DNA of 64,000 nt. Source: Paraescarpia echinospica (Eukaryota; Annelida; Polychaeta; Sabellida; Siboglinidae). The notes under the pieces are model-generated. The model had not been told where the DNA came from. It worked only from the letters and a program-made list of their open reading frames with translations, and made no database searches. Positions within the stretch are counted from its first letter, which is position 1, and every line of letters begins with the position of its first letter. Shown here piece by piece: positions 10,094 to 51,899 of the stretch. Location of the stretch: positions 67,182,119-67,246,118 of the forward strand of contig CM034533.1 in the NCBI GenBank assembly GCA_020002185.1, read 5' to 3'. Made by a program: the position numbers and the translations under genes.

Positions 10094-10723
10094 CTACATC
10101 CTCTGCCACGGACACTGAAAACATATATTGTGTATCGTCACTTAACTGATTTCATGTATGTTTTCTGTAAACAACAGTACTTTGTCATGTTGTCTCCTTA
10201 ATACTCCTTTAAGGCGGGCGTTGGTGTGTGTACCTATTGTTATCATTTCCCTGGTTTAATTAGCGTAAATGTATGTTAAATATGTTCTTGGGATTCGCCA
10301 ATCGTATGTTCTTTAGTAAAAGAAAATCTCAATCAGATCTGCCATTTTCTTTTACAATTCACATACTGCATGGGCACGCGATTTGGGTACACATCATCGC
10401 TGCCAGTTGTATTATGTGTTCCGTGTATTATATGACAGTTGCATTGAAAGGTTCTGCAGACTGAAATTATTTGACATTAGCACAATGATTCTCACGCACG
10501 GTACGTTTTGGTGGTTGACACTGTGCGACGTTGCACCTCAGGTTTTATCAGAGCAATAGCATTGTGTAACACATAAACGAATGAAAACACATCTTAGTAT
10601 TACAATTTTGTTATGTATCAGTAAATTTAATACCCTCGTACGGCTGCAAAGAATGCATTTCTTAACGGTTCCTCAGCATCCTTGATGGACAGATAGGATT
10701 ATATTGAAGAAAAGGTAGTGCCA

Positions 10724-10727
10724 CACA

Positions 10728-10797
<70 letters not shown>
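10724..10797. repeat. (CA)n microsatellite
   Basis: A nearly pure CA dinucleotide tract lies 40 bases before the assembly gap, which may have caused the gap. Confidence 0.95.
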
Positions 10798-10801
<4 letters not shown>

Positions 10802-10836
10802 TTGTTTTCTTGTTTAAGCTTATCTGGTAATCATGC

Positions 10837-11836
10837 NNNNNNNNNNNNNNNNNNNNNNNNNNNNNNNNNNNNNNNNNNNNNNNNNNNNNNNNNNNNNNNN
10901 NNNNNNNNNNNNNNNNNNNNNNNNNNNNNNNNNNNNNNNNNNNNNNNNNNNNNNNNNNNNNNNNNNNNNNNNNNNNNNNNNNNNNNNNNNNNNNNNNNNN
11001 NNNNNNNNNNNNNNNNNNNNNNNNNNNNNNNNNNNNNNNNNNNNNNNNNNNNNNNNNNNNNNNNNNNNNNNNNNNNNNNNNNNNNNNNNNNNNNNNNNNN
11101 NNNNNNNNNNNNNNNNNNNNNNNNNNNNNNNNNNNNNNNNNNNNNNNNNNNNNNNNNNNNNNNNNNNNNNNNNNNNNNNNNNNNNNNNNNNNNNNNNNNN
11201 NNNNNNNNNNNNNNNNNNNNNNNNNNNNNNNNNNNNNNNNNNNNNNNNNNNNNNNNNNNNNNNNNNNNNNNNNNNNNNNNNNNNNNNNNNNNNNNNNNNN
11301 NNNNNNNNNNNNNNNNNNNNNNNNNNNNNNNNNNNNNNNNNNNNNNNNNNNNNNNNNNNNNNNNNNNNNNNNNNNNNNNNNNNNNNNNNNNNNNNNNNNN
11401 NNNNNNNNNNNNNNNNNNNNNNNNNNNNNNNNNNNNNNNNNNNNNNNNNNNNNNNNNNNNNNNNNNNNNNNNNNNNNNNNNNNNNNNNNNNNNNNNNNNN
11501 NNNNNNNNNNNNNNNNNNNNNNNNNNNNNNNNNNNNNNNNNNNNNNNNNNNNNNNNNNNNNNNNNNNNNNNNNNNNNNNNNNNNNNNNNNNNNNNNNNNN
11601 NNNNNNNNNNNNNNNNNNNNNNNNNNNNNNNNNNNNNNNNNNNNNNNNNNNNNNNNNNNNNNNNNNNNNNNNNNNNNNNNNNNNNNNNNNNNNNNNNNNN
11701 NNNNNNNNNNNNNNNNNNNNNNNNNNNNNNNNNNNNNNNNNNNNNNNNNNNNNNNNNNNNNNNNNNNNNNNNNNNNNNNNNNNNNNNNNNNNNNNNNNNN
11801 NNNNNNNNNNNNNNNNNNNNNNNNNNNNNNNNNNNN
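10837..11836. other. Assembly gap, exactly 1000 N
   Basis: Exactly 1000 N, identical in length to the other gap in this window, so the size is almost certainly a placeholder. One or more 5' exons of gene 1 could lie here. Confidence 0.98.
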
Positions 11837-12129
11837 CCACAGATCAGATTTTATACGACGTCATGCTTCCATATATTGGATGGTGTAAGCCGCTGGGCTT
11901 CCATATGTTTGGTAATATATGACGGATGTTTCCATGGTGGGCGCATAACGTCAATAGTAGCGTTCCATGACGTAACCGTTTATGATGCGGGACATCTAGT
12001 TAAGACATCACGCTGTCTATTCGATACTGCTTCGCTTACTCTAAGATATATTCACAAACCCTAATATACTTTTACAAAATATCCGTTTACTGGTTTATGT
12101 TAAACCAGTATACACTATGTGTGTTGCAG

Positions 12130-41592
<29,463 letters not shown>

Positions 41593-42990
41593 AGACCTTG
41601 AAGAGGAATGCATTGCACTGTTCTCCTTCTATTTCCCGTAATGAGGCTTGCCTGGATACCGCTCCACGATTGTTTGTTTTCTATCTGTTCTTTTCATGTC
41701 TCTGTAAGCCGTCTCCGTCATCTCTTTCCACACCCCTAGAACTAGGTCTTGCCAAATATTTCTTCACACAATCCACCCATCACAATCATGGCCTTCTCTT
41801 TCTGTCTTCGACTTTGAGGATATCTGCTTTCTTGGCTAACCGTTCTTCTCTCATCCGTTCCCATGTTCAGCCCACGTTAATCGACTCCTCACTAGCTTCT
41901 TTTTAAAACTTACTTTCACGCCAGTGCGTATATTGGATAAATTCGGAAGCGTTACGTGGAAATTGTTTAACATTCCCACCTTTAGCACAGCAAGTGACAC
42001 AGAGCAGGATAATATACAGGTTATTAATTAACTTACACAAACATTCTGCAACTGTGTTACAAGAGTTCAACAACACCACCAATCTAAATTGTTACAAGAT
42101 ATTTATCTAGTTTGGTAATGACATAGTATATATATATATATATACGTATATATATATATAATATGTCATTAATTTTTTTAATATATTCTTGTTAAGTGCC
42201 ATACGATCTCACGCGTAAGACTTGTACACATCGTTATATGTGTACACACGAGATTGCGACATTTGTTGCATAATTGGCTTGTTAGATGAACTGTCACATA
42301 TTTCAAACTAATGGTAAATCAACCGGAAGGCGAAAGAAACATGAACAATGTAGCCAGGAGGCCAGCGATTATGTCGACGAAACACGAACACAAACAGCGT
42401 CCTTTCACTGTGCGTAGTTTGCCTCAGTGCCTGTTGTGATGTGTGATTAATGAATATGTTTGCTACGCCATTTGATGTCCTTACATGTTGCGTAACTGCT
42501 CTTTCTATGGTTAGTCTGTAGATACTTTGTTGTTCATTGTCGAACATTTATACCAGGATTATTGTTAATTAAGCTTGCCAACCTTTTACTGGTTGATGTA
42601 CATCCTCTAAACAGAGTAATTAGTGGTAAATGGTAATGGTGATGATTATGAATATGATGATGGTATTGATAACTATTATGATAATGACAATTGTACATTT
42701 TTTATACATTCAAGAATGCAAAATAATTGTATGTGACAATTATAATGTCATTGTACATGTATTTCACTATTACCCGGTGTCAAATAAACATGGAAATATG
42801 TATAACCGATTTATGTTTCAGTTGTGGTTATAATAATAGAGACCATAACCAATTGTAATTAAGCACGTACGCCGGGGGGGATTGATTTGAAATTGGTTTA
42901 TTTGGCATAAATAATACAAAAACACAAGGTACATGTTGTAACAATGAATGCTAGGACACCAGTAAAAACAAAACTAGTTGAAGCAACTGG
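41593..42990. other. Downstream of gene 1: LINE fragment, TA tract and unannotated DNA
   Basis: About 41740-41910 encodes on the minus strand a decayed LINE C-terminus (E-R-L-A-K-K-A-D-I-L-K-V then W-V-D-C-V-K-K). An alternating TA tract with an inner ACGT lies at 42126-42162. The rest of the stretch has no recognised feature; I could not place a polyadenylation signal with confidence. Confidence 0.5.
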
Positions 42991-42994
42991 ACGC

Positions 42995-44668
42995 CCTAAA
43001 TGCTACCTTACCTTACCTTACCTATCCTCTTCGGGCCTTGTGGCCCATGAGGCTGCTATGCGACTCCGCCATGTCGCCCTGTCAACGGCTGTGTGTCTGG
43101 CTTTGCCCCAAGTTGCCCAGCCCAGTTGTTTTCGTTCTTTTTCCACCGTGCTTTTCCACGTTGTTTTTGGTCGACCAATTTTTCTTGTTCCTTCCGGCGT
43201 CCATGTCAGTGCTGTCAGGCAGTGGTTGTGGTCCTTCTTTCTCAGCACATGCCCGATCCAATTCCACCTTCTTGTCTGTACTTCTGTGCTGATCTTCTCT
43301 TCTGCTGTTCTCAATGTCTGTTCGAAATTACTATTGGCCATCTAATTTTAACAATTCTTCTGAGACAGTTGAAATAGAACATGTCAAGTTTGTTGTTGCG
43401 CTTCTATTTACTTCCCATGTTTCACATCCATACAGTAACACTGATTTGACCAGAGTATTGTATAATCTGAGTTTGTTTTTAATGTGTACACATTTGAGCT
43501 CCATATCTGCTTGAGTTTCATGAATGATGTCCTTGCTTTTCGTATTCTGTTGTTAATATCGTTACCCCCTATTCCTTGCGTGCTGACGTTTGCTCCCATA
43601 TATGTATATTTCTCTACTTCATTCAGTTGTTGGTCATCAATCTGTATTCTGTCGTTGCATTTGCTGTTTATCCTCAGTACTTCAGTTTTCTTTTTATTGA
43701 TTTTAGGCCGGTTTTTTATGCGAATGCATTCATCTTTGTTGTCTTTACTTGCATGTGTCTGTAACTTGATGACATATGCGCAATGTCATCTGCGAAGTCC
43801 AAGTCTTCAAGTTTTGACATGAATCTCGATCTTATCCCTGTGTTGTCGATTACCATCAAGAAAAGAAATCCGGACATTACGCCTCATTGCCTAACTCCAG
43901 TTTTTACCTTGAACCACTCAGATTGTTCATCTTCATCTAACACTGCACATTCACTGTCCTCGTACAAAATCTGGACCATTCTGATTATCTTGTGTGGGAT
44001 TCCGTAGCTCGCCATGCTTTCCCAAAGGCTCCCTTGGTGCACGGAGTCTAATGCGTTTTCAAAGTCTATGAAAGTTACATAAAGCTTTGCGTACCATTCC
44101 ATTACCTGTTCTATTATGTTTCGAAGGATGAATGTCTGCTCAACTGTGCTTTGTCCTCTTCTAAAACCTGCTTGTTCATCTCTCAACTTGTTGTCAACTC
44201 CATCTCTTATTCTGTATATTATCACTCTTCCGAACACTTTACTGAGGACAGATGTTAGGGTAATTCCTTTCCAATTTCCGCACTCTGTAAGGTTACCTTT
44301 CTTTGGTATCTTAATAATCAGTCCCTGTTTCCACGTCTTTGGTACCTTTTTTTTCCCAAATTGTTTTGAATAAGCTTAGATGCCAATTCTCCGTTGTCGC
44401 CATGTCTGCTTTCAACAATTCTGCTGTAATGTCAACTTTACCTCCGGCTTTCCCGTTTTTTAGCTTCCTCAGTGCTGCTCTAATCTCTGTTTTTGTTATA
44501 GAGTCTGTGCTGATTTCAGCTATGATCGGATCTAATTCAATATCTATAACGGGGTCATCGGGCACAGGTCTACTAAGGACTTCTTCAAAATGCTCCTTCC
44601 ATCTTGCCCGCCTAGCTGGTCCTTCAGTTATTAGGTTTCCAGATTTGTCTTTTAAATGTTATATTATA
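42995..44668 (-). mobile_element. RTE-like LINE remnant (craniofacial-development-protein-2-like family)
   Basis: Read on the minus strand, it encodes in order R-W-K-E-H-F-E-E-V-L (about 44600), G-K-A-G-G-K-V-D-I-T, L-R-D-E-Q-A-G-F-R-R-G-Q-S (about 44180), V-T-F-I-D-F-E-N-A-L-D-S-V, a thumb region with M-G-A-N-V-S-T near 43590, and the C-terminal W-N-W-I-G-H-V-L-R-K and R-P-K-T-T-W segments near 43250. The 3' tail is a TAAGG repeat (seen as CCTTA at 43003-43021). Many frameshifts. The 5' part is replaced by other repeat DNA from about 44668. Confidence 0.85.
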
Positions 44669-45740
44669 TTATGATACATGTAGCTATACATGAAGTACAT
44701 AATAATACAAATAATGGAAAATAAACAAATTAACATTTACATTCATTACTAGGTATAAACAATACACATCAATACAATAAAACATTTCATTATTATGTAT
44801 GAATAATACGTATCAGTACAAATTAGAGTGGGAAATTAAATTAAGAAATTTTACATTATGAATTATCATTGAAGCCCAAACAGGAATAGCAATTTCTTAT
44901 TAAGCACACCTCTGAATATGTAATTACAATGAGATTGTTAAGGTTGTGCCTTTTAGTTGATGATAGGTGAAGTACATTTGAGACATGCATCATTTTAGTA
45001 TGCAGTTTATAATATAATCCCTGTTTTTTTTTTCTGTTCTTATCTCACCTAAGTGAATATTATTGTTCTGCCTGGTAGCATAACTGTGAGTTTCATTATT
45101 TCTCGTGACAGACGTGAAGAGGTAATTTGGGCATTGCTTTTTTGTTAGTTTGGCATAGGTCTATTAAGGACTTCTTCAAAATGCTCCTTCCATCTTGCCC
45201 ACCTAGCTGGTCCTTCAGTTATTAGGTTTCCAGATTTGTCTTTTAAATGTTACATTATATTATTATACATGTAGCTATACATGAAGTACATAATAATAAA
45301 AATAATGGAAAATTAAAAAATTTACATTTACATAGGTATAAACAATGCATATCAATACAATAAAACATTAATTTTTATTATTATGTATGAATAATACATA
45401 TCAATACAAATTAGAGGGGAAATTAAATTAAGAAATTGTACGTTATGAATTATCATTGAAACTCAAACAGGAATAGCAATTTCTTATTAAGCACACCTCT
45501 GAATATGTATTTACAATAATGTTTTAAGGTTGTGCCTTTTAGTTAATGAAAGGTGAAGTCCATTTGATACATGCAACATTATAGTATGCTGTTTATAACA
45601 CAATCCCTGCTTTTTGGTTTCTGTTCTTATCTCACCTAAGGGAATATTATTATTCTGCCTGACAACATGACTGCGAAATTCATTATTTCTCATGACAGAC
45701 GTGAAGAGGAACTTTGGACATTGCTTTTTTATTATTTTTT
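44557..45740. repeat. Tandem duplication of a roughly 598-bp segment
   Basis: Unit 1 (about 44557-45154) and unit 2 (about 45155-45740) start with the same RTE coding stretch (GACTTCTTCAAAATGCTCCT) and end with the same GACAGACGTGAAGAGG region. They differ by scattered substitutions and small indels. Each unit joins about 105 bp of RTE to about 490 bp of a Jockey-like LINE 3' end. Confidence 0.85.
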
Positions 45741-46015
45741 CATACAGTTGAATACTTGAATTATAAATAAATCTTATAACTTATATATATATATATATAT
45801 ATATCAAAAATAGTAATGGTCTTAGAATGGATCCCTGTGGGACTCCACATGTTGTACTTTGATATTCAAACAATGTTTGTCTTTATTTATAACGAATTGC
45901 TTTATGTGTTCAAGATTGCTTTTAAAAAGCTTATGCGGGACCCCTATTATTCCATAATGCCATAATTTGTCAAGCAGAATATTGTGATATAAAGTGTCAA
46001 ATGCTTTCTTCCCGC
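44669..46015 (-). mobile_element. Jockey-like LINE remnant next to the RTE copy
   Basis: On the minus strand, about 45824-46015 encodes K-K-A-F-D-T-L-Y-H-N-I-L-L-D-K-L-W-H-Y-G, the palm of a reverse transcriptase. About 45511-45740 encodes the C-terminal N-N-E-F-R-S-H-V-V-R-Q region. Most of the domain between is missing. A TA tract lies at 45781-45804. Confidence 0.65.
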
Positions 46016-46580
46016 TGTCGCGCGCTGTTTCGACTCGACTGATGACATCGGAAGACGAGAGGAGTGCAATTTAAAATGTTTCATTCTGGGTAACTGAACA
46101 GACAATGAAGTTGTAGATGTTATGCGTATAGAAGCTCATGTGCGATGACGAGAAAGCTTATTATCTGTACAGGAAAGAGTTTCGTCTGAACCATATCAAA
46201 TTCATTGTGGCGATTTAGGACATAATATGGACCGGGGGCACATGCAGTTATTTAAGTCGTCATGCAATGTTGACCGAACCTGCGAAATACTGCGCACAAC
46301 CAGCAACTGCATGAACCACACTTGCCTGGCATGGACTATGGTCTAACTGTTACAATGCCCCATAATCTAAATCGGCTGAAAAATTGTTTGAAGAAAGAAG
46401 TTGTCCCACGTCTTCCACATTAACCATAAAACTAGGCTCGTAGTTTATTGTTCCTTAGTCAGTTAGTGATAGTTCTCCTCGTATGTGAGGCCTACGTCTA
46501 CGTCGCTTAACTCTCGTTGACTTGCTCCCAAATCGCTTCTAACATTCATACTGTTCTAGATGGAATTTCAAAGATAAGTT
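46016..46580. other. Unannotated intergenic DNA
   Basis: No gene or repeat recognised. Confidence 0.4.
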
Positions 46581-46680
46581 GATTTAACAAGATATAACAA
46601 GATTGCCATCCAGAGAATTAACTCTAGATGGCAGGTGGACAAGGAAGCCCTTTGGCTTATCGAGAGTCCAACCCTTTTAT

Positions 46681-49576
46681 CTACATATATCCAGCCCTTC
46701 TGAGGTATGTGTCGATTTTATTTTTAAACATATTCACACTACTAGCACCCACACAATCATCAGATAATCTGTTCCATTCATTCACAGTCCTTTGTGAAAA
46801 TGAGAACTTTCTCACGTCTAATCTACACTGTTCCTTTACTAATGTAACTTCATGTCCTCTAGTCTTTCTATCTTTCTTAACTGAAAAAAACATATTTCTA
46901 TCAATATTTTCATAACCATTCAATATTTTAAACACTTCTATCTGATCTCCTCTCAGTCTCCTGGTCTCTAGTGTTGTTAAACCACATTCTTTTAGGCGTT
47001 TTTCATAACTAAGATCCCTCAGTTTTGGTATCATTTTAGTCGCTCTCCTCTGTACTCTTTCTAGCATATATATGTCCTTCTTGCGGTATGGCCTACACGC
47101 TTGTATACAATATTCTAAATGAGGCCTAACTATTGTTTTGTACAGCGGTATTATTAGTTCTTTTTCTTTATATGCTATATTTCGCCTAATCAATCCAAGG
47201 ATTTGATTTCCCTTTGAAGCTGCAATTCCACACTGCTCTGAAACCTTCATGTCAGCAGTAATTGTCAGCCCTGAGTCTTTTTCTTTTACAGTAGTACTTA
47301 GTACAGTTCCCCCCATTGTATATTCTACATATTCGTTCCCATGTCCTGTGTGAAGGCATTTACATTTCCCAAAATTGAACAACATTTGCCACTTTTCAGA
47401 CCATTTGATCAACCTGTCTAGATCATCTTGTAAATGCTGTCTATCCCCATCACTTTTAATCCTTCTAAACACTTCTGTATCATCTGCAAATTTCAACACC
47501 TTGCTAGCTATATCATCGTCCAAATCGTTTATATATATTAAGAATAATATAGGTCCCAGTACTGATCCCTGTGGAACCCCACTCAAAACTGATTTCCAGT
47601 TTGAAGCCTCCCCATCAACAACTACCCGTTGTCTTCTGTCAATCAGCCATTTTCTATCCAGTTAATTATACCATTTCCTATGCCATGGGCCTTTAGTTTA
47701 AGCAGTAATCTCTGATGTGGCACTTTGTCGAAAGCTTTTTGAAAATCTAAGTAGATGATATCTACTGGTGATCCATCATCTACCCACTTAGTGATATCTT
47801 CCAAAAAACATAACATATTTGTTAAGCATGACCTCGCTTTTAGAAACCCATGTTGAGATGGGTTTATCAAGTTATGTTTAACAAGAAAATCCACCATGTG
47901 ATCTTTAATTAGTCTTTCTAATAATTTACAAATCACCGATGTTAAACTAACTGGTCTATAATTATTTGACTTGTTTCTCGAACCTTTTTTAAATAACGGT
48001 ATAATGTTTGCTTCTTTTCATTCTAAAGGAACCACTCCCTCTTCTAATGACAAGTTGAAAACTGTTGCAAGCGGTATGCTAATTTGTTCTACAATTTCCA
48101 CTAGTAGTTTGGGTGGAATACCATCCACTCCAGGTGATTTATTTTCCTTCATAGTCCTAATTTTCTTAGCTACCATTTCTGGGGTTACAATTAACTGTCT
48201 TAAATAGTCTGATTCTGCTCCCTTGAACTTAGCCTCCGGTACTGGCAGTGAACTAGTGTCTTCTCTGGTAAACACTGAACTAAAATACTCATTTAGGTCT
48301 TCTGCCATTAAGAATCCTTCTGATATTATATTTCCAGCACTATCTTCTAGAGGACCGACCTTATCCTGAACTTTCTGTTTGCTTCTAAAATACGCATAAA
48401 AACTCTTGATGTCATGTTTTATATTACAAGCTAATTTATGTTGATACCTTCTCTTTGAATTTCTAATTTCAGCTGTAGCTTGGTTTAGTGCTTCTTTATA
48501 AATGTTGTAGTCTTCGTCATTTCCAGTACGTCTATATGACTTCCACATCATTTGTTTATACTTAATTTTTATAATGGCTTCTTTCAATAAGTATTTCTTT
48601 CTGGTCCGTTTCCCTTGTTTTTTGAATGGAACAAATTTATCTACGATGCACTCTATTTCATTCTTTAAGATATTCCAGCATTCTGTTGCTGTCTTATTCT
48701 TCAGTGTATTATTCCAGTCTATCTTTGCTAAATATTTCCTCATTTCCTTATATCTTCCTTTGTGGAAATTTCTCCTGAACTGCTTTTTATTATTTCTTTC
48801 TGATTTTACTTTGATGGTAAAATGTATCTGGCTGTGATCACTACTTCCCAGAGGCTCACATAATTTAACATTGTCAACTAATTCATTCTGTGAGGACAAA
48901 ACTAAGTCTAACACATTCTCTCCCCTGGTTGGTTCTAGCACATGTTGAGAAAGGAAACTATCTTGTACTAAAACTAAAAACTTGTGGTCCTCACTACCCA
49001 TACTCTGTAGAGATTTCCATTTTATATGCCCATGGTTAAAATCCCCCATAATAACACAGTCCCGTTTGCTCACTTCCCTTATAGCGTTTTGTATTTTTTC
49101 ATTCTCTTCTATGCTTATTTTTGGACTTCGATAAACTAATCCAACCGTTAACGTTGAGTTTCCTGTAACTATGTTACACCAAACAGCTTCTTCGCAATCT
49201 GCTTCTCTGTCTAATTTTATTTCATAAGCCTGGATAGATTCTTTAATATATAAAATAACTCCACCTCCCCTTCTTCCTATTCTATCTTTCCTAAACATTA
49301 CATATCCTGTCAGTCCCAATTCGGCATCTGATATATCGGTGGTTGCCCATGATTCGGTTATACCTATTATGTGAGGTCAATATCTTCTACCATAATGTTT
49401 AGTTCATTTCTTTTGTTTACTATACTCCTTGCATTTAAACAAACACATTTATACCCAGCTTCAGAACAGTTTTCCAGACTGTTCTTTGCTGAATTATTTT
49501 TGCTGCCTTTATGTATGCCTCCAGTTTCAGGCTTCTCTGCGAGTCCCCCCTGCGAATTTAGTTTAAATAGATGCAA
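46681..49576 (-). pseudogene. CR1-C ORF2: endonuclease and reverse transcriptase with few breaks
   Basis: Endonuclease motifs (L-N-A-R-S-I, M-G-D-F-N, G-S-S-D-H) and reverse transcriptase motifs (A-F-D-K-V-P-H, G-V-P-Q-G-S-V, F-A-D-D-T) are all present. Breaks: a one-base deletion near 49372 just after the first ATG, a TGA at 48018-48020 in place of TGG, and a one-base loss in an A run near 47650. The stop is at 46681. Confidence 0.88.
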
Positions 49577-50463
49577 CCTGTCCCACTGTCAACAGATCGC
49601 AGCAGATTCTCTGAGAATACTGCTGCCCCTTTCCACTTAGATGGAGGCCATCTCTCATGTACATATCTTCTCTCCCAACAAAGTACCCCCATAAATCTAG
49701 GAATCCCACGCCCTCTTCCTCACACATCTGCTCAACTAGTGCGTTGATCGCCATCCTCTTACAGTTTCTGTATCTTGCCCCCCTTCCTCCCATTACTGGC
49801 AAAATTCCTGAGAGAATAACCTGTTCCACTCTTGTCTTCTTTAGCTTCCTCACTAGATGTCTGTACTTCTGAACTATCCCAGTTGTTCCCTCCTTGTCTG
49901 CATTGTTTGTCCCAACGTGTACTAGTATAGACCCTCCCTTGCCATGCCCCAATACCTTCTCTACCCTTTCGGTCACATGCTCTATCCTAGCCCCCGGTAG
50001 ACATACAACAACGTCCTTCCCCTCGCATATAGTCTTGTCTGTTTTTCTCAGAATTGAATCGCCCATAAACACTCTCTCTTTTCTCCTTGCCCCCTCAATC
50101 ACTGCCTCGGAGTAGCTCCTCCGGTTTGCATATGTCTGGTTGTTGTCTTTTCCTCTTGTCGTCTTCTCTCCTGTCACATTCCTTCCCTTCTTTCCTGTCG
50201 CGTTTTCTCTTGTCCCCTTTCCTCCTGTCATCTTCTCTTCTAGCACATTTACTCTCACTTCCTTTCGTCCCTTCTTCTTTCCTCCCATCACATTTTCTTC
50301 TCTCCTCTCCCGTCCCTTTTCCCCGGCTACCTCCTTCACTACGGTCACTTTCTCCCCTGTCACCTTCACGCCTGTCATGTTTTCTGTTTTTTGCTGAACA
50401 CTCTGTCTTCTTCCATCAGTCTTCTGTCTCACAGTCTTACCAACTGCCTCTGTGGTATCTACT
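49563..50463 (-). pseudogene. CR1-C ORF1: basic repeat region plus SGNH esterase, late frameshift
   Basis: The N-terminal half is built of repeated G-E-K-V-T / G-K-K / M-T-G-G-K-type basic stretches, probably nucleic-acid binding. The second half has F-M-G-D-S-I, H-V-G-T-N-N and R-D-G-L-H-L-S-G-K-G. One G is missing from a G run near 49627 relative to copies A and D, so the last 20 or so residues are out of frame. The upstream frame is open to about 50463 without an ATG before E-N-M-T-G. Confidence 0.85.
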
Positions 50464-51839
50464 ATTAATTAAATAAGTATGCTACTATTAATTAAATAAT
50501 TATGCTAAGCTTCACTTACCTGCTAAATGTAACTTCTTGCAAGCGTTCTCCGTGGTTCGCTTGAGCAAAAATCGCGATGAGCTGCGGGACGGTTTGCTGC
50601 TTTGCTGTTACCTAACGCTGTTTATGACGTAATTCCTACGCGACATGTGACTGGATGAGTAGAAATAAATATAATGTTACTACATAACACTATTGAAAAT
50701 TGTGGTGGATATATATGTATATTATTTGACATTATATTAGCTGAATTCCTCGTCACTAAAGGACGATAAAGAGTCACTGGTGTGCAATCAGTTGATCCAG
50801 GAACAAGGCTAGCCGTGAATTACAACATGACGTCATTGTTATTTGGTATCACGTCCTCTAGAACGTTCATTACATTATTCAGAACTAGGGTTGCTTGCAT
50901 CCCGGGTTGCCCGGTATTTAAAAGCGGTAGTCGCGCGGTAGAGCGACGTACTGTCGATGTGACCGGTGGTTCGATTTCACCAGTTGCCTTTTCGCAAAAC
51001 TTGGGCAATTTCGTTCACCTCGCGTTGCCTATGTCTTTCGGTCCCTCCTAGCTTGTGGCCCAGAGGATGTAAAAGATATCACACATGGGTTATGTGTAAC
51101 CTGCCGTTAACTCTATCCCATTGGATCTTGCTCCCAGCGGCCGCAGTTGCTTCCCGGTCGGGCGTGTGAGACGCCGAGCAGGTGACAGCAATGTCGTTGC
51201 TGACTCCCTACGGCGGGCGAGGGGGGATCAATAGCAGTTTATAGATACCGGTGTCTGATCCCTTCTGCCGGTCTACCTGCTAGAAACGACCTACCTGCAG
51301 CATCCCAATGTGTTATTGATTTCCACCGGGAACAATGCCGTACGTCTACGTGATTTGGCCACCACACGTCAGCTTTTTATACACATTATTAGGCCTAATC
51401 CCTTATTTCACAAAATAAATCCAAGCCCGAGGCTAGACTGGGTAACGAAGGGAAAAGTAACAATGGGACTATGGATATAATCAATTTTTTTGTAAACTTG
51501 AAATGGTTGTGTGTAATTGATAGCCAAATAGAAATGTAAACAAAGGACGTGGTAAGGCCGTTATTGTTAATTTAACAATTTACAAACAATTCTAACAATG
51601 TTACAAACTACTACGTTGAGTGTGTAAATAGAAACGTATCGTTTATTACATTATGAAATATTACACAACAATTACCAAACAAATATACAGCATTGCTTTT
51701 ACTCTTAGCGGTGACGCGAACTTTAATAATAAAAACGATGTACGTATGGTGGGTACAGCTATTCATCCGAAAATTCAATTGTACACAACAATGCGAATGC
51801 ACGAATCGACTAATTTGTATATCTTCAACTTGCCAATTT
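50464..51839. other. Spacer between the two head-to-head CR1 copies
   Basis: Contains the SINE candidate at about 50920-51245; otherwise nothing recognised. Confidence 0.5.
50920..51245 (+). mobile_element. Candidate tRNA-derived SINE
   Basis: At 50930-50990 there is a tRNA-like head: GGTAGAGCGAC resembles the D-arm/A-box and GGTGGTTCGATTTCACC forms a T-arm with a B-box. No acceptor stem pairs, so it is not a tRNA gene. GC-rich unique-looking DNA with CCCGGTCGGGCGTGTGAGAC follows to about 51245. No second copy is in the window. Confidence 0.4.
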
Positions 51840-51899
51840 GGGAAGGAACACATCATATCAAGAAACACATCATATCCAGGAACACATCATATCGGAGGT

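Larger units (their letters stand above)
46581..50463 (-). mobile_element. CR1-type LINE copy C, nearly full length, minus strand
   Basis: Same family as copy A. The 3' end at 46581 has the GATTTAACAA tail. It keeps ORF1 with its N-terminal basic region, and all of ORF2. Lesions are few. Its 5' end abuts a short AT-rich direct repeat (TACTATTAATTAAATAA at about 50460 and 50482). Confidence 0.93.

Noticed and set aside
10662..12064. Long frames over the N run
   Set aside because: Gap characters, not sequence.
50087..50476. Ser/Leu/Pro-rich plus-strand frame
   Set aside because: Antisense of the basic repeat region of CR1-C ORF1.
50930..50995. tRNA gene
   Set aside because: T-arm and D-arm can be drawn, but the acceptor and anticodon stems do not pair.
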